NCBI GenBank assembly: GCA_030681515.1
Contig: JAUXSE010000016.1
Span: forward strand, 62,001 to 126,000
Direction of reading: 5' to 3'
Origin: Geothrix sp.
GTDB taxonomy: Bacteria; Acidobacteriota; Holophagae; Holophagales; Holophagaceae
DNA: 64,000 nt
Below, piece by piece: positions 35,201 to 43,642 of the stretch. Under the pieces are notes generated by a model. That model was not told the origin of the DNA. It searched no databases and was given only the letters and a program-made list of their open reading frames with translations. The stretch's first letter is position 1, and every line of letters starts with the position of its first letter. A program made the position numbers and the translations under genes.

Positions 35201-35687
35201 GGTGGCGACCCGCAGCTTCCTCCTCAGCGTCACCGCGGCGGCCACCACGGTTCTGGCCGAAGGCTTCGAAGCCGGGAGCAAGACCGCCTATGCCATCGCA
35301 AACGTGGCCTTCGCTTCGGGCACCTGGACCCTGAACGATGCCCTGGTGGGAACCAGCACCAGCGATCCCAAGACCGGCCTCAAGAGCCTGCGTGTGCGGA
35401 ATGGCATCGTGACCATGGCCTTCGACTGGTCGAAGGGGGCCCAGACGGTCACGGTGAACCATGCGAAGTATGGGACGGACGCTGCCTCCACTTGGGCGCT
35501 GTACTACTCCACGGACAGCGGCAGCACCTGGACCCTCGCGGGACCTGCCGTCACCAGCACCACCACCACGCTGACGCCGGCCACGTTCAACCTGAACCTG
35601 GTGGGACCGATCCGCTTCGAGTTCCGGAAGGTCGGTGGCACCACCACCCGCTTCAACCTGGATGACTTCCAGATCATCGGCTACTGA
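32298..35687 (+). CDS. Secreted multidomain DNA/RNA non-specific endonuclease (Ig-NUC-PKD)
   Basis: AGGAG at 32288-32292 sets ATG 32298, giving 1129 residues. After a signal peptide (SLCLALLGGLALSPLAHA) there are five Ig-like repeats (about 65-510), each with the YQWRKDG-type core and an ADAGxYDVV end. The NUC domain (about 520-770) carries DRGHQVPRAD with catalytic His605 and a later NLVPQISQFNQ metal-binding Asn. A PKD domain (WTFGDGSP, about 785-875) and a C-terminal jelly-roll-like domain follow. The likely role is outside digestion of nucleic acids. The upstream 250 bp is very AT-rich and probably holds the promoter. Confidence 0.9.
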   Translation: MRNLRPSFKWSLCLALLGGLALSPLAHARVAAVDSNPAGHGQTHERKAASHGEPQNHRPAHITILSQPVSQTVVVGQPTTFSVAATGKPPHLHYQWRQDGRRVGWDAPSYTIPATQAWHAGIYTVVVSNVVDSVVSEPARLTVNLPPRILTQPVGQTVVEGGPVSFSVVASGSGTLSYQWRKAGAPITGANDATLSLPSVVGADAGSYDVVVTNTLNGTLTTTTSHAALLLVNVPPVISQQPMSQTRALGSSVSFSVMANLLSDGTLGYQWRKEGLAIPGAVSATYAITSLSGADAGTYDVLVTNTLNGTVTTTVSASAFLAINFPPVISVQPLAQTVDQGSGVTFSVVASAEGGGTLSYQWRKDGASILGATQDTFSIPSVTAADAGSYDVVITHTLNGTTTATTSLSVVLDVHTPPTILIQPQSQTVQPPDAVTFTVSAQANNGGSLTYVWKKNGTDIPGATASSYSVPSTEFATNPDAYWATVSEGSLSTDTATVYATASVPSPSYAGDPVPVPSRPLTVLPSFHVDAVTFPNGAFRLGYDETLKNPVWTAYVNFPVNAPYPNSTADYQADPRLEVPQVGKNDYTGIYTGGASYPDSYDRGHQVPRADVSYRYTPVAGDDATIMSNLVPQISQFNQQTWQKLEEAIGGTQGGTTNGLTSFKGRIWVYTGSVFPASPAWWDSRITPGLRIAIPEACYKIVVHETVPGHPEVLAMLMPNVWGLTNSTSTLTWYVTSLARIEALTGLEFFPNLATVAPGLDIPTWKATVDVRGWRAPFEQAIGPNVHMIQPSYDTTIDLGTSVAFDGAATPHSAADAGTTIASATWTFGDGSPTSTGFSTAHQYPSAGSFNATFTAQDSLGTSNTITRVIRVIPPVASNVAPTTNPSVLGNQTSTAGQSVTVTFTVADDRTLASLIKVAATSDNAALLPDSGIQTTNAAGAVTLVMAPVAGLDGTATITVTLTDGDGAVATRSFLLSVTAAATTVLAEGFEAGSKTAYAIANVAFASGTWTLNDALVGTSTSDPKTGLKSLRVRNGIVTMAFDWSKGAQTVTVNHAKYGTDAASTWALYYSTDSGSTWTLAGPAVTSTTTTLTPATFNLNLVGPIRFEFRKVGGTTTRFNLDDFQIIGY

Positions 35688-35700
35688 TCCGCCAGGGCAT

Positions 35701-35740
35701 GACAAGAAAGAGCGGCCCGTCTGGGCCGCTCTTTCTTGTC
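35701..35740. terminator. Bidirectional terminator between the nuclease and apt genes
   Basis: A perfect 18-bp stem (35701-35718 with 35723-35740) with loop GTCT has A-rich and T-rich flanks of the stem (GACAAGAAAGAG / CTCTTTCTTGTC). It serves the nuclease gene on one side and the apt/microprotein unit on the other. Confidence 0.8.
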
Positions 35741-35763
35741 GCCATTCTTTCTTGTCATGGGTG

Positions 35764-35856
35764 CTAGGTGGGCCGACGCCGACGCCGCCTCAGCCACAGC
35801 CCCACCGGTCCCAGCACCAGCCAGGCCAGCAGCACCACCTTGACCAGCGGGCTCAC
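35764..35856 (-). CDS. Small single-helix membrane protein coupled to apt (copy A)
   Basis: A 30-residue frame starts with a GTG that shares its first base with the last base of the apt TAG (TAGTG). The product, VSPLVKVVLLAWLVLGPVG then LWLRRRRRRPT, is one hydrophobic helix with a six-arginine tail. It is too short for routine gene calling. The related copy B at 31352-31462 keeps the same helix with mostly silent changes. The function is unknown; a membrane microprotein is the simplest reading. Confidence 0.6.
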   Translation of the reverse strand: MSPLVKVVLLAWLVLGPVGLWLRRRRRRPT

Positions 35857-36380
35857 TAGTACCTGAGCACGCTGAACACGGGCAGGCCCTCGACTTTTTC
35901 GCGGCCGGGCAGGGAGGTCAGCTCGATGAAGACCGTGAGGGCCACGGGCTGGGCGCCGGTGCGCTGGATGAGGCGCTGGGCGGCCGCGGCGGTGCCGCCG
36001 GTGGCCATGACGTCGTCCACGATGAGCACCCGGTCGCCGGGCTTGAAGGCATCCCGGTGGATCTCCAGGGCATCGGTGCCGTATTCGAGGCCGTAGCTCT
36101 CCGAATGGGTCGGCAGGGGCAGCTTGCCGGGCTTGCGGGCGGGCACGAAGCCCACGCCCAGCTTCTGGGCCAGGGCGCTGCCGAAGATGAACCCGCGGGA
36201 TTCCAGGCCCAGCACGTGGGTGGGCTGCAGGGCGAGCACGGGCTGGGCCATGGCCTCCACGGCCTCGCTGAAGGCCTCGGCGTTGGCCAGCAGGGGTGTG
36301 ATATCGCGGAAGAGGATGCCCGCTTTCGGGAAATCCGGCACATCGCGGACGAAGAAGGTGAGGGGGGCGGAAAGGGGCAT
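35856..36380 (-). CDS. apt: Adenine phosphoribosyltransferase
   Basis: From ATG 36380 the product is 174 residues, the family length. The PRPP-binding loop reads VLIVDDVMATGGTAAAA, with LGLESRGFIFG and VPARKPGKLP segments typical of APRT. The enzyme salvages adenine to AMP. A tiny membrane-protein frame is coupled to its stop, and surE lies upstream on the same strand. The last 30 codons were copied into the scar at 31.4 kb. Confidence 0.95.
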   Translation of the reverse strand: MPLSAPLTFFVRDVPDFPKAGILFRDITPLLANAEAFSEAVEAMAQPVLALQPTHVLGLESRGFIFGSALAQKLGVGFVPARKPGKLPLPTHSESYGLEYGTDALEIHRDAFKPGDRVLIVDDVMATGGTAAAAQRLIQRTGAQPVALTVFIELTSLPGREKVEGLPVFSVLRY

Positions 36381-36453
36381 GGCTACCTGCGGATCTCGGG
36401 TGGATGGGGAGGCGAGGATCGCATATCCAGGCCGTTCGAGTCCAGCCGGGGGC

Positions 36454-37203
36454 CTATCCGTTGAAGGCCGAATCGAAATCGGCCTGCCGCGCCAGGGTCT
36501 CGGGACAGCCCAGATCCAGACGCAGGGGGGTGACGCTGGCGAAGCCGTCGAACACGGCCTCGGCATCGCTGCCCGGGGCCTTGGCATAGGTGGGGCCCGC
36601 ATCGCCGCCGATCCAGAAATAGGGCGTGTTGCGGGGATCGCTGCGTCGTTCCACCAGATCGTGGTAGTCGCGGGTGTCCTGGCTGGTGAGGCGGAAGCCC
36701 TTCGGCTCGCCCTGGGGCAGGTTCACGTTCCAGATGCGGTTGGCGGGCAGGTCCATGGCCTCCCAGCGCTCCAGAAAGCGGGCGATCCAGGGCTCGGCCT
36801 GGTCCAGCGATCCCGACGGATGGATGGAGAAGGCCGCCGCCCGGGCGCCCTGGATCCGGCCCTCGAAGGCCGCCCCCACGGTGCCGGAGTAGAACACGTC
36901 CTCGCCCAGGTTGAAGCCGTGGTTGATGCCCGAAAGCACCCAGTCCGGCCGGCGCCCCAGCACCTCGCAGACGCCCAGCAGCACGCAGTCCACGGGGGTT
37001 CCATCGCAGGCGAACCGGCCCGGTCCCACCTCGTTCAGCCGCAGGATGTTGTGCAGGCTCAGGGCCGAGGAAATGGCCGAGCGGTTGCGGTCGGGGGCCA
37101 CGGTGACCAGGTCGCCGAACCGGGAGGCGGCCCGGGCCAGGGCGGCGAGGCCCGGGGCCCAGAGGCCGTCATCGTTGGTGAGCAGGATCAGGCGTTCGGA
37201 CAT
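36454..37203 (-). CDS. surE: 5'/3'-nucleotidase SurE
   Basis: The 249-residue product begins MSERLILLTNDDGLWAPGLAAL with the metal-binding Asp pair (NDDG), and continues with VAPDRNRSAISSALSL and LSGINHGFNLGEDVFYSGTVGAA, all SurE signatures. SurE dephosphorylates nucleoside monophosphates. It is followed by apt 73 bp downstream on the same strand, forming a purine-salvage pair. Confidence 0.95.
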   Translation of the reverse strand: MSERLILLTNDDGLWAPGLAALARAASRFGDLVTVAPDRNRSAISSALSLHNILRLNEVGPGRFACDGTPVDCVLLGVCEVLGRRPDWVLSGINHGFNLGEDVFYSGTVGAAFEGRIQGARAAAFSIHPSGSLDQAEPWIARFLERWEAMDLPANRIWNVNLPQGEPKGFRLTSQDTRDYHDLVERRSDPRNTPYFWIGGDAGPTYAKAPGSDAEAVFDGFASVTPLRLDLGCPETLARQADFDSAFNG

Positions 37204-37233
37204 GGGACCAGTGTACCTGGCCCGGCCCCGGAA

Positions 37234-38367
37234 TCAGGATTCCGCCAGATGCTTGAAGAAACGGCGATCCCAGGCCATGAGGTGCCCTTTCACCAGATCG
37301 AGGGCGAGGAAGTTGAGCAGGGCGGGGAGGTCGGTGCTCACGCCGCCCATATCCTTTTGAAGGAGCTTGGCCTGGGCGATGAGCCGGTTGTGTTCCTTCG
37401 CGTGGACCGCCAGCGCCGGGTAGCCCGTGCGGGCGAGGATGGCCTCCTCGTCGTGGAAATGCTGGGCCACGTGGGCGATGAGCAGCTGCATCTGGAGTTT
37501 CGCGTCCTCGGGGTAGCGGCCGCTGGTGATGGAGGCCAGCAGGCTGTTGGACAGGTGGTAGAGCTGCTGGTGCTGGTGATCAATCTCCGGGTTGCCGCAT
37601 TCCAGGGCCGGATCCCAGATGAGGGCGAGGATGGAGGGTGATTCGTCCCCATGGGTCTCCACCATCTCCAGGGAGGCTTCGGTGCGGTTCCGCCCCCGAA
37701 CCTTGGCCCGGTAGAGGGCCCCGTCCGCCCGGGTGACCCAGGCATCGAGGGCCTCCGCGTTCTGGTGCTGCGCCACTCCGAGGCTGATGGTCACCATGCC
37801 CACCTGGGGGATGGATTGGGCCTCCACGGCCCGGCGGATCTTCTCGGCCAGGATGGTGGCCCCGGCCAGGGTGGTGGCGGGACAGAGCACGATGAACTCC
37901 TCGCCACCCCAGCGCACGAAGGCATCCGAGGCCCGGAGCTGATCGCGGACGGTGCCGGCGACCGACTTCAGCACCGCGTCCCCCACACCATGGCCGAAGG
38001 TGTCGTTGACCCGCTTGAACCGGTCCAGATCGAGGAGGATGAGGCTGAGGGCGTCCCCCCGGCGGCTGGACAGGGCCATGAGCTGGATGGCCCCATCCTC
38101 GAAGCGGCGGCGGTTCCAGGCCCCGGTGAGCCGGTCCGTGCCGGCGGCCTGCTCCATCTGGTCCAGCGCCTGCTTGAGTTCCCCATTGGCTTGCTCGCTG
38201 GCTTCCCGGGCGCGGGCCAGGGTTTCCAACTGGTCGTGACAGTCGGGGTCCGGCGGGGCCGCGGCGCGGGGCCGCCGGACCGTCCAGCGCCCCAGGACCG
38301 TGCCCACCGCCAAACCAGCCACGAGGATGGCCAGGAGCGTCAGATCGGGATGAGCGGTCAGGGACAT
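37234..38367 (-). CDS. Membrane diguanylate cyclase fused to bacteriohemerythrin
   Basis: GAGG six bases before ATG 38367 supports the start; 377 residues. One N-terminal membrane helix (about 9-28) and a short coiled coil lead to a GGDEF domain with GGEEF at 154-158 and an inhibitory RxxD at 145-148 (RASD), so product feedback is likely. The C-terminal hemerythrin domain (about 248-375) has His264, an HxxxE around 303-307, HxxxH at 322/326 and HxxxxD at 362/367, the ligands of a di-iron, oxygen-binding centre. It should tie c-di-GMP level to oxygen or redox state. It is divergent from the ECF sigma gene. Confidence 0.93.
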   Translation of the reverse strand: MSLTAHPDLTLLAILVAGLAVGTVLGRWTVRRPRAAAPPDPDCHDQLETLARAREASEQANGELKQALDQMEQAAGTDRLTGAWNRRRFEDGAIQLMALSSRRGDALSLILLDLDRFKRVNDTFGHGVGDAVLKSVAGTVRDQLRASDAFVRWGGEEFIVLCPATTLAGATILAEKIRRAVEAQSIPQVGMVTISLGVAQHQNAEALDAWVTRADGALYRAKVRGRNRTEASLEMVETHGDESPSILALIWDPALECGNPEIDHQHQQLYHLSNSLLASITSGRYPEDAKLQMQLLIAHVAQHFHDEEAILARTGYPALAVHAKEHNRLIAQAKLLQKDMGGVSTDLPALLNFLALDLVKGHLMAWDRRFFKHLAES

Positions 38368-38530
38368 GGGAAACCTCAAACCCTCCTTTCGGCCAGGAAG
38401 CCCGCGACCTTGGGTTTCTGGGCCGAGGCTGGAGGTCCTCCATGATGACTCAACGGCGTTTCCGGCCCAGGCCTTCCTGGAGGCCTGAGCCGCATTCCTG
38501 CCAGGATGGAATCCACCCAAAGCCCGCCCC

Positions 38531-39124
38531 ATGGATCCCGACCTTTCGATGACCTCCGCCCTGCCGATCCCCGATGGGGAGGCCGGGGCCGCGGCGGTTT
38601 CAGACCGCCATGCCGGGGACCTGGCCCGCCTCCGTGAAAGGATCGTCGCCTTCGCGGCATCCCGGTATGCAGGCGCCCATGCGGAAGATCTGGCGCAGGA
38701 GGTGCTGGTGCTGCTCCACGAAAAGTACGGGCATCTCGACCGGATGGAGGATCTGGTTCCCCTGGCCTTCCAGATCCTGCGCTTCAAGCTGGCGGCCCAC
38801 CGCCGCAAGGCCGCCCGCCGGGGGGAGTACGACGCCGTGGACGTGGATGCCTTCCCGCCGCCCTCGGACGCGCCGGATCCCGCCACGGTGCTGGAGCGGA
38901 AGGAACTGCTGGCGCGGCTCATGGGCGGCATCGCCCGCCTGGGGGACCGCTGCCGCGAGCTGTTCCGCCTCAAGCTGCAGGGGCGCGGCTTCGCCGAAAT
39001 CCAGGGGCTCATGGGCGCCGCCAGCCTCAACACCGTCTACACCTGGGACCACCGCTGCCGGAAGCAGCTGCTCGAATCCTTGGGCGGACGCTGGGAAGGG
39101 TCAGCCGGAAGGGGGGCGCCATGA
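38531..39124 (+). CDS. ECF-type sigma-70 family RNA polymerase sigma factor
   Basis: The 197-residue protein has a region-2-like part (AEDLAQEVLVLLHEKYGHLDRM, then LVPLAFQILRFKLAAHRRKA) and a region-4-like part (LLARLMGGIARLGDRCRELFRLKLQGRGFAEI, NTVYTWDHRCRKQLLE). This fits an ECF sigma factor. Its stop overlaps the start of the next gene by four bases (ATGA), the usual layout with a membrane anti-sigma protein. No clear ribosome site precedes the ATG; an ATG at 38549 is an alternative. Confidence 0.88.
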   Translation: MDPDLSMTSALPIPDGEAGAAAVSDRHAGDLARLRERIVAFAASRYAGAHAEDLAQEVLVLLHEKYGHLDRMEDLVPLAFQILRFKLAAHRRKAARRGEYDAVDVDAFPPPSDAPDPATVLERKELLARLMGGIARLGDRCRELFRLKLQGRGFAEIQGLMGAASLNTVYTWDHRCRKQLLESLGGRWEGSAGRGAP

Positions 39125-40116
39125 AACGCGTTGACGCCGAGCAGCTGCTGGGGGGCCACGCCACGGGGACGCTCACCGAAGGCGAGCGGCAGATTCTGTT
39201 CGCAGCGGCCCTGGAACACCAGGACCTCTTCGATGCCCTGGTGGATGAAGAAGCCCTGCGGGACCTGCTGACGGATCCCGAGGCGAGGGCCCAGCTGCTC
39301 GTGGCGCTCGCACCCGCGGCGCCGAAGGTGGTGCCCTTCTGGCGCCGCACGGGTGTCCTCGGCGCCGCGGCCAGCCTGATCGTGGCGGCCACCGCGGGTT
39401 TGGCCTATTGGCGCAGCCCCGGCCCGATGCCTCCCCCGGTGCAAGAGGAGGCCGCGAAGGTCCCGGCGGCGAAGGCCGTGGAAGCGCCGCCCGGGGCACC
39501 GGTTCCAGCGCGGAAGGTGGCCCCACCCGCTCCGGCGAAAGTGGCAGCCGCGCCGCTCCGGATCATGGCGACGGAGGCCCCCGCAGCACCAGCGCCGCAG
39601 AGCGCCGCGGCCGGAGCCCCCATCCCCGTCCTGGCGGATGCAGCCCGGGAACGGAACCAGGCGGAGTACCGCAGGGCGGATGTCCAGGACAGCATGGCCA
39701 AGAAGGCCGAGGCCCCCCGTCCCGTTCCTGCCGCTGTGATGGAGGTGATCGGGGCGATCTCCCCGCCACCGGAACCGAAGGCGAAGGCCCTCGGCGGGGC
39801 CGGGCTGAGTGATCTGGTTCCGGTCTGGAGCCTGGATCTCCAGCCCGATGGAAGCACCCGCGTGAGGGTGGCTGCCCCCCGGGGACCGCAGGCCATTCTT
39901 TTGAAGCGCGGGGCCTCCGGCATCGAGGTGTTGCGGCTCCAGGCCATCGAGGACCGCCCGGGCGCCTCCGTCCAGTGGCGCGGCCGGGTCCGCCTGGCCG
40001 CCGGGGATGTGCTGGACCTGTACCTGATGAACGGTCCCGTGGCGGATCCGGCGCGGTTGCCGGAGACGGGCCCCGTGGACGGGTTCCGGGCCCGGATCCA
40101 TCCGGCCGCGAAGTAG
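39121..40116 (+). CDS. Probable membrane anti-sigma factor
   Basis: The 331-residue product has a cytoplasmic N-terminal part of about 75 residues (ending LLVALAPAAPKVVPFWRRTG), one membrane helix (VLGAAASLIVAATAGLAYW, about 78-98), an Ala/Pro-rich linker of about 130 residues and a beta-rich outer domain. Coupling to the sigma gene and this layout point to an anti-sigma factor that senses an envelope signal. The usual zinc-binding HxxxCxxC is not seen, though a GTLTEGERQ stretch resembles the first helices of such proteins. The VIT-VWA gene downstream may be a target. Confidence 0.75.
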   Translation: MKRVDAEQLLGGHATGTLTEGERQILFAAALEHQDLFDALVDEEALRDLLTDPEARAQLLVALAPAAPKVVPFWRRTGVLGAAASLIVAATAGLAYWRSPGPMPPPVQEEAAKVPAAKAVEAPPGAPVPARKVAPPAPAKVAAAPLRIMATEAPAAPAPQSAAAGAPIPVLADAARERNQAEYRRADVQDSMAKKAEAPRPVPAAVMEVIGAISPPPEPKAKALGGAGLSDLVPVWSLDLQPDGSTRVRVAAPRGPQAILLKRGASGIEVLRLQAIEDRPGASVQWRGRVRLAAGDVLDLYLMNGPVADPARLPETGPVDGFRARIHPAAK

Positions 40117-40170
40117 TTTTTTTGTAGGCGCCGCAGTTGTTTTTCCGAGAGACGGATGGAAGTTGTTTTT

Positions 40171-40373
40171 GCCGGTGATGAACGGCGATGGACGGTGATA
40201 AGGCGGGGATCATTTCCGCAAGGGCCCGCCTTTGGCGGCTTCCGGCTTGGCCGGAAGTCACCCGGGGGCACCGCCGCTGTGCCCCCCTAAAGGCGCAGTG
40301 GCGGTGCCCCCGGGTGGAGCCCATGCTGCATGGCAAACGGCCCCATCACTGCGAATCACTGTTCATCACCGGC
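40171..40373. repeat. 203-bp inverted-repeat element with GC-rich hairpin core (third copy, inverted)
   Basis: Ends GCCGGTGATGAAC (40171-40183) and GTTCATCACCGGC (40361-40373) are perfect inverted copies. The core has CTTCCGGC-TT-GGCCGGAAG (from 40239) and a perfect 16-bp stem (40260-40275 with 40300-40315). Its order is reversed relative to the copies at 9.4 and 13.1 kb. The 356-bp space from 40117 to 40472 contains this element and the leader of the VIT-VWA gene, and no other gene. Confidence 0.85.
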
Positions 40374-40472
40374 AGAACCCAAAAAAGTCGTGCCCGAATG
40401 AAAGGAACCTCATCCCTGCGGCATTCCCTCCTGAACCGCGCCCTTCCGGCGCGGCCCATCCGGGAGGAACCC

Positions 40473-42827
40473 ATGTCGCTGCGCCGGTCCACCACCATCC
40501 TGTTCGCCTGCTGTGCGGGGCTCGCTCCCCTGGCCCTCGGTCAGTCCGCCTCCCGCAGCCGTCCCCTGCCGGTCCGCCTGGATCCACCGCCAGGGGGCGA
40601 GTCTGCGGACGCCACGCTCTCGCCGTACTTCTTCGTGAAGGGTGGCGATAGCGCCCTGGACCAGCTGCCACTGAAATCCACCTCCGCCAGGGTGGCCATC
40701 GCGGGCGTCATCGCCGATGTGAAGGTGGTGCAGGTCTACAAGAACACCGGCACCAAGGCCATCGAGGCCATCTACGTCTTCCCAGGCTCCACGCGCTCGG
40801 CGGTCTACGGCATGACCATGACCATTGGCCAGCGGGTGCTGAAGGCCCAGATCAAGGAGCGCGGCCAGGCCCGGGCCGACTACGAGCGGGCCAGGCAGCA
40901 GGGCCGCAGCGCCTCGCTGCTGGAACAGCACCGGCCCAACGTGTTCCAGATGAACGTGGCGAACATCCTGCCCGGCGACGAGATCCGCGTGGAGCTGTCC
41001 TATACGGAACTGCTGGTGCCCACCGACGGCACCTACGCCTTCGTCTATCCCACGGTGGTGGGACCGCGCTACGCGGGGAAGGCCGGGACGGAATCGTCCA
41101 CCGGCGAACCCTGGGTGGCCAATCCCTACACCCATGCGGGGGAGAAGCCCGCCACCACCTTCGATCTGGAGGTGAAGTTGTCGGCGGGCCTGCCCATCCA
41201 GCGCATGGCCTGCGACACGCACAAGACCGCCATCGCCTTCGACGGCAAGGCGGAGGCCACGCTGCGCCTGGATCCCAGTGAGTCCCAGGGCGGCAACCGC
41301 GACCTCATCGTGAAGTACCAGCTGGCCGGAAACGCCGTGCAATCGGGCCTGCTGCTGGATCAGGGCCAGGGTGAGAACACCTTCCTGCTCATGGCCCAGC
41401 CCCCCAAGCGCGTGACGCCGAAGGATCTGCCGCCTCGGGAATTCGTGTTCATCATGGACGTCTCCGGCAGCCAGATGGGCTTCCCCATCGAGGTCTCCAA
41501 GGTGCTCATGAAGGAGATGATCCAGGGCCTGCGGCCCCAGGATCTCTTCAACGTGATGGTCTTCGAAGGCAGCTCGGCCCTCTGGTCGCCCTCGGGATCC
41601 CAGCACGCCACGCCCGAGAACGCCCAGGCGGCCCTGGCCTTCGTGCGAGCGCAGAATGGCGGCGGCGGCACGGAACTGGGCAGCGCCATGCGGCGGGCCC
41701 TGGGCCTGCCCCGGGTGCCCGGCATCTCCCGCACCTTCGTGGTGTCCACGGATGGCTACATCAGCGCCGACGGCCAGATCTTCGACCTCATCCGGAAGAA
41801 CCTGGGCTCCGCGAATCTCTTCACCTTCGGCATCGGCTCCTCCGTGAACCGCCACCTCATCGAAGGCATGGCCCACGCGGGGCAGGGCGAGGCCTTTGTC
41901 ATCACCAGGCCCGAACAGGCCGCCGCTGAAGCCGAGCGCTTCCGCGCCTATGTGTCCTCGCCGGTGCTCACGAACCTCAAGCTCACCACGAATGGATTCC
42001 AGATCCAGGATCTCGAACCCAGGCAGCTGCCCGACGTGCTGGCGGACCGGCCGGTGATCTGCCTTGGCAAGTGGACCGGCGAGACCCGGGGCACGGTCAC
42101 TTTGTCCGGCATGAGCGGCAGCGGCCCCTGGAGCCAGACCTTCGAGGTGGGGAAGGTGAAGGACCGCGACCACGGCGCCCTGCGCCAGCTCTGGGCCCGC
42201 CAGCGCATCCAGATGCTGTCGGACTACGACCAGTTCGGCCAGGACTCGGACCGCAAGGCCGAAGTCACGCGGCTGGGCCTTGCCTACCACCTGCTCACGG
42301 CCTACACCTCCTTCGTGGCCGTGGACACCCAGGTGCGGAACACCGGTGGCTCCACCACCGTCACCCAGCCCCTGCCCATGCCCGAAGGCGTGTCCGATGC
42401 GGCCGTGGGCGGCATGAACGGCCAGGTCATGGCCCATGCAGCTTCGCCGATGGTGAAGCGCATGGCCCCGGCCTCCGCGGCCGCCGAAGCGGTGGCCCAG
42501 GATGGGTCCCTGCGAGGGGAGAAGGCGAAAGTCCACTCAGGCCTCCGCATCCTGGCCTTCTCCGGCATCACGGGCACCTCGGACCTGCCCTCCCTCCGCC
42601 GCGAACTGGACGCGCGGTGGATGGATCCCGCCCTGGTGGCGGCCTTGGCGGCCCTTCCCTCCGGCACGGTGCTGGAGCTGAAGGTGAACCCATCCGGGCA
42701 GGTGGTATCGGCGACCTTCAGCCAGGCCTTCCCCGGATCGGCCAGGGCCAAGGCCCTCATCGAAGCCTGGCGCCTGCGGAACTGGACCGGCGGGATGTCG
42801 GGATTCCTCGAACTCAGGCTTGGATGA
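40473..42827 (+). CDS. Secreted VIT and von Willebrand factor A domain protein
   Basis: GGGAGG at 40462-40467 sets ATG 40473; 784 residues with a signal peptide ([17 protein letters not shown]). A VIT domain (about 50-180, with the [16 protein letters not shown] and RARADYERA-like stretches) precedes a VWA domain whose metal-ion-dependent adhesion site starts DVSGS at 329-333. A C-terminal domain of about 150 residues ends in a TonB-C-like stretch ([28 protein letters not shown]). Such proteins resemble inter-alpha-trypsin inhibitor heavy chains and probably act in surface binding or envelope homeostasis. It follows an ECF sigma/anti-sigma pair. Confidence 0.9.
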   Translation: MSLRRSTTILFACCAGLAPLALGQSASRSRPLPVRLDPPPGGESADATLSPYFFVKGGDSALDQLPLKSTSARVAIAGVIADVKVVQVYKNTGTKAIEAIYVFPGSTRSAVYGMTMTIGQRVLKAQIKERGQARADYERARQQGRSASLLEQHRPNVFQMNVANILPGDEIRVELSYTELLVPTDGTYAFVYPTVVGPRYAGKAGTESSTGEPWVANPYTHAGEKPATTFDLEVKLSAGLPIQRMACDTHKTAIAFDGKAEATLRLDPSESQGGNRDLIVKYQLAGNAVQSGLLLDQGQGENTFLLMAQPPKRVTPKDLPPREFVFIMDVSGSQMGFPIEVSKVLMKEMIQGLRPQDLFNVMVFEGSSALWSPSGSQHATPENAQAALAFVRAQNGGGGTELGSAMRRALGLPRVPGISRTFVVSTDGYISADGQIFDLIRKNLGSANLFTFGIGSSVNRHLIEGMAHAGQGEAFVITRPEQAAAEAERFRAYVSSPVLTNLKLTTNGFQIQDLEPRQLPDVLADRPVICLGKWTGETRGTVTLSGMSGSGPWSQTFEVGKVKDRDHGALRQLWARQRIQMLSDYDQFGQDSDRKAEVTRLGLAYHLLTAYTSFVAVDTQVRNTGGSTTVTQPLPMPEGVSDAAVGGMNGQVMAHAASPMVKRMAPASAAAEAVAQDGSLRGEKAKVHSGLRILAFSGITGTSDLPSLRRELDARWMDPALVAALAALPSGTVLELKVNPSGQVVSATFSQAFPGSARAKALIEAWRLRNWTGGMSGFLELRLG

Positions 42828-42853
42828 AGGACAGCGCCCTTCTGCTTGCATCC

Positions 42854-42877
42854 CGCGCCTCCCACCCGGGAGGCGCG
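42854..42877 (+). terminator. Terminator-like hairpin after the VIT-VWA gene
   Basis: CGCGCCTCCC (42854-42863) pairs perfectly with GGGAGGCGCG (42868-42877) around ACCC, 27 bp after the stop codon. It argues that the next gene starts at 42914 rather than at the overlapping ATG 42824. Confidence 0.6.
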
Positions 42878-42913
42878 CTGGCGTCTGGCTGGGATGGGAG
42901 TACCTTCATAGCC

Positions 42914-43642
42914 ATGCTCAGGCATCTGGGAGTGACCTTGATGCTCACCTTCGGGGGCTGTGATCCGGAACCCGCCCGCCTGGCCCCCGGCGCGGAGGAA
43001 GCGGCCTTCGCCGCCGCCCGGGCGCGCATGGTGAAGGAGCAGATCGCGGCCCGGGGCATCACGAAGGCCCGCGTGCTCTCGGCCATGGCCCAGGTGCCCC
43101 GCCATGAATTCATCCCGAAGGCAGCCCGGGCGCAGGCCTACGAGGACTGGCCCCTGCCCATCGGCCACGGGCAGACCATCTCCCAGCCCTACATCGTGGC
43201 CTTCATGACCGCCGCGCTGGATCCGGAACCCGGGGACCGCGTACTGGAGATCGGCACGGGTTCGGGCTACCAGGCCGCGGTGCTCTCGGGCCTGGTGGCG
43301 GAGGTCTTCAGCATCGAGATCGTGGCGCCCCTGGCCCGGCGCGCCGAGGCCGACCTCCAGCGGCTGGGCTACGGCAACGTGAGGGTCCGCGCGGGCGATG
43401 GCCACCTCGGCTGGCCCGAGGCGGCGCCCTTCGACGCCATCATCGTCACCTGCGCTCCAGAACAGGTGCCCCCGGCCCTGGTGGACCAGCTCAAGGCGGG
43501 GGGCCGGATGATCGTGCCCGTGGGCAGCACCTGGGGCGCCCAGGAGCTCTACCTGCTGCGGAAGACGCCCGGGGGCCTGGAAAGGCAGGCGGTGCTGCCG
43601 GTGCGGTTCGTGCCGATGGTTACGGCCCCTAAGGGGAAGTGA
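42914..43642 (+). CDS. pcm: Exported protein-L-isoaspartate O-methyltransferase
   Basis: From ATG 42914 the product is 242 residues with an N-terminal hydrophobic segment ending in GGC ([17 protein letters not shown]), which looks like a lipoprotein signal. The PIMT core shows [35 protein letters not shown] and the AdoMet loop [16 protein letters not shown]. The enzyme repairs isoaspartyl residues in aged proteins; an envelope-located form is less usual. ATG 42824 would overlap the previous stop (ATGA) but run through a terminator hairpin. The 3' end overlaps the convergent amidase gene by 94 bp. Confidence 0.88.
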   Translation: MLRHLGVTLMLTFGGCDPEPARLAPGAEEAAFAAARARMVKEQIAARGITKARVLSAMAQVPRHEFIPKAARAQAYEDWPLPIGHGQTISQPYIVAFMTAALDPEPGDRVLEIGTGSGYQAAVLSGLVAEVFSIEIVAPLARRAEADLQRLGYGNVRVRAGDGHLGWPEAAPFDAIIVTCAPEQVPPALVDQLKAGGRMIVPVGSTWGAQELYLLRKTPGGLERQAVLPVRFVPMVTAPKGK

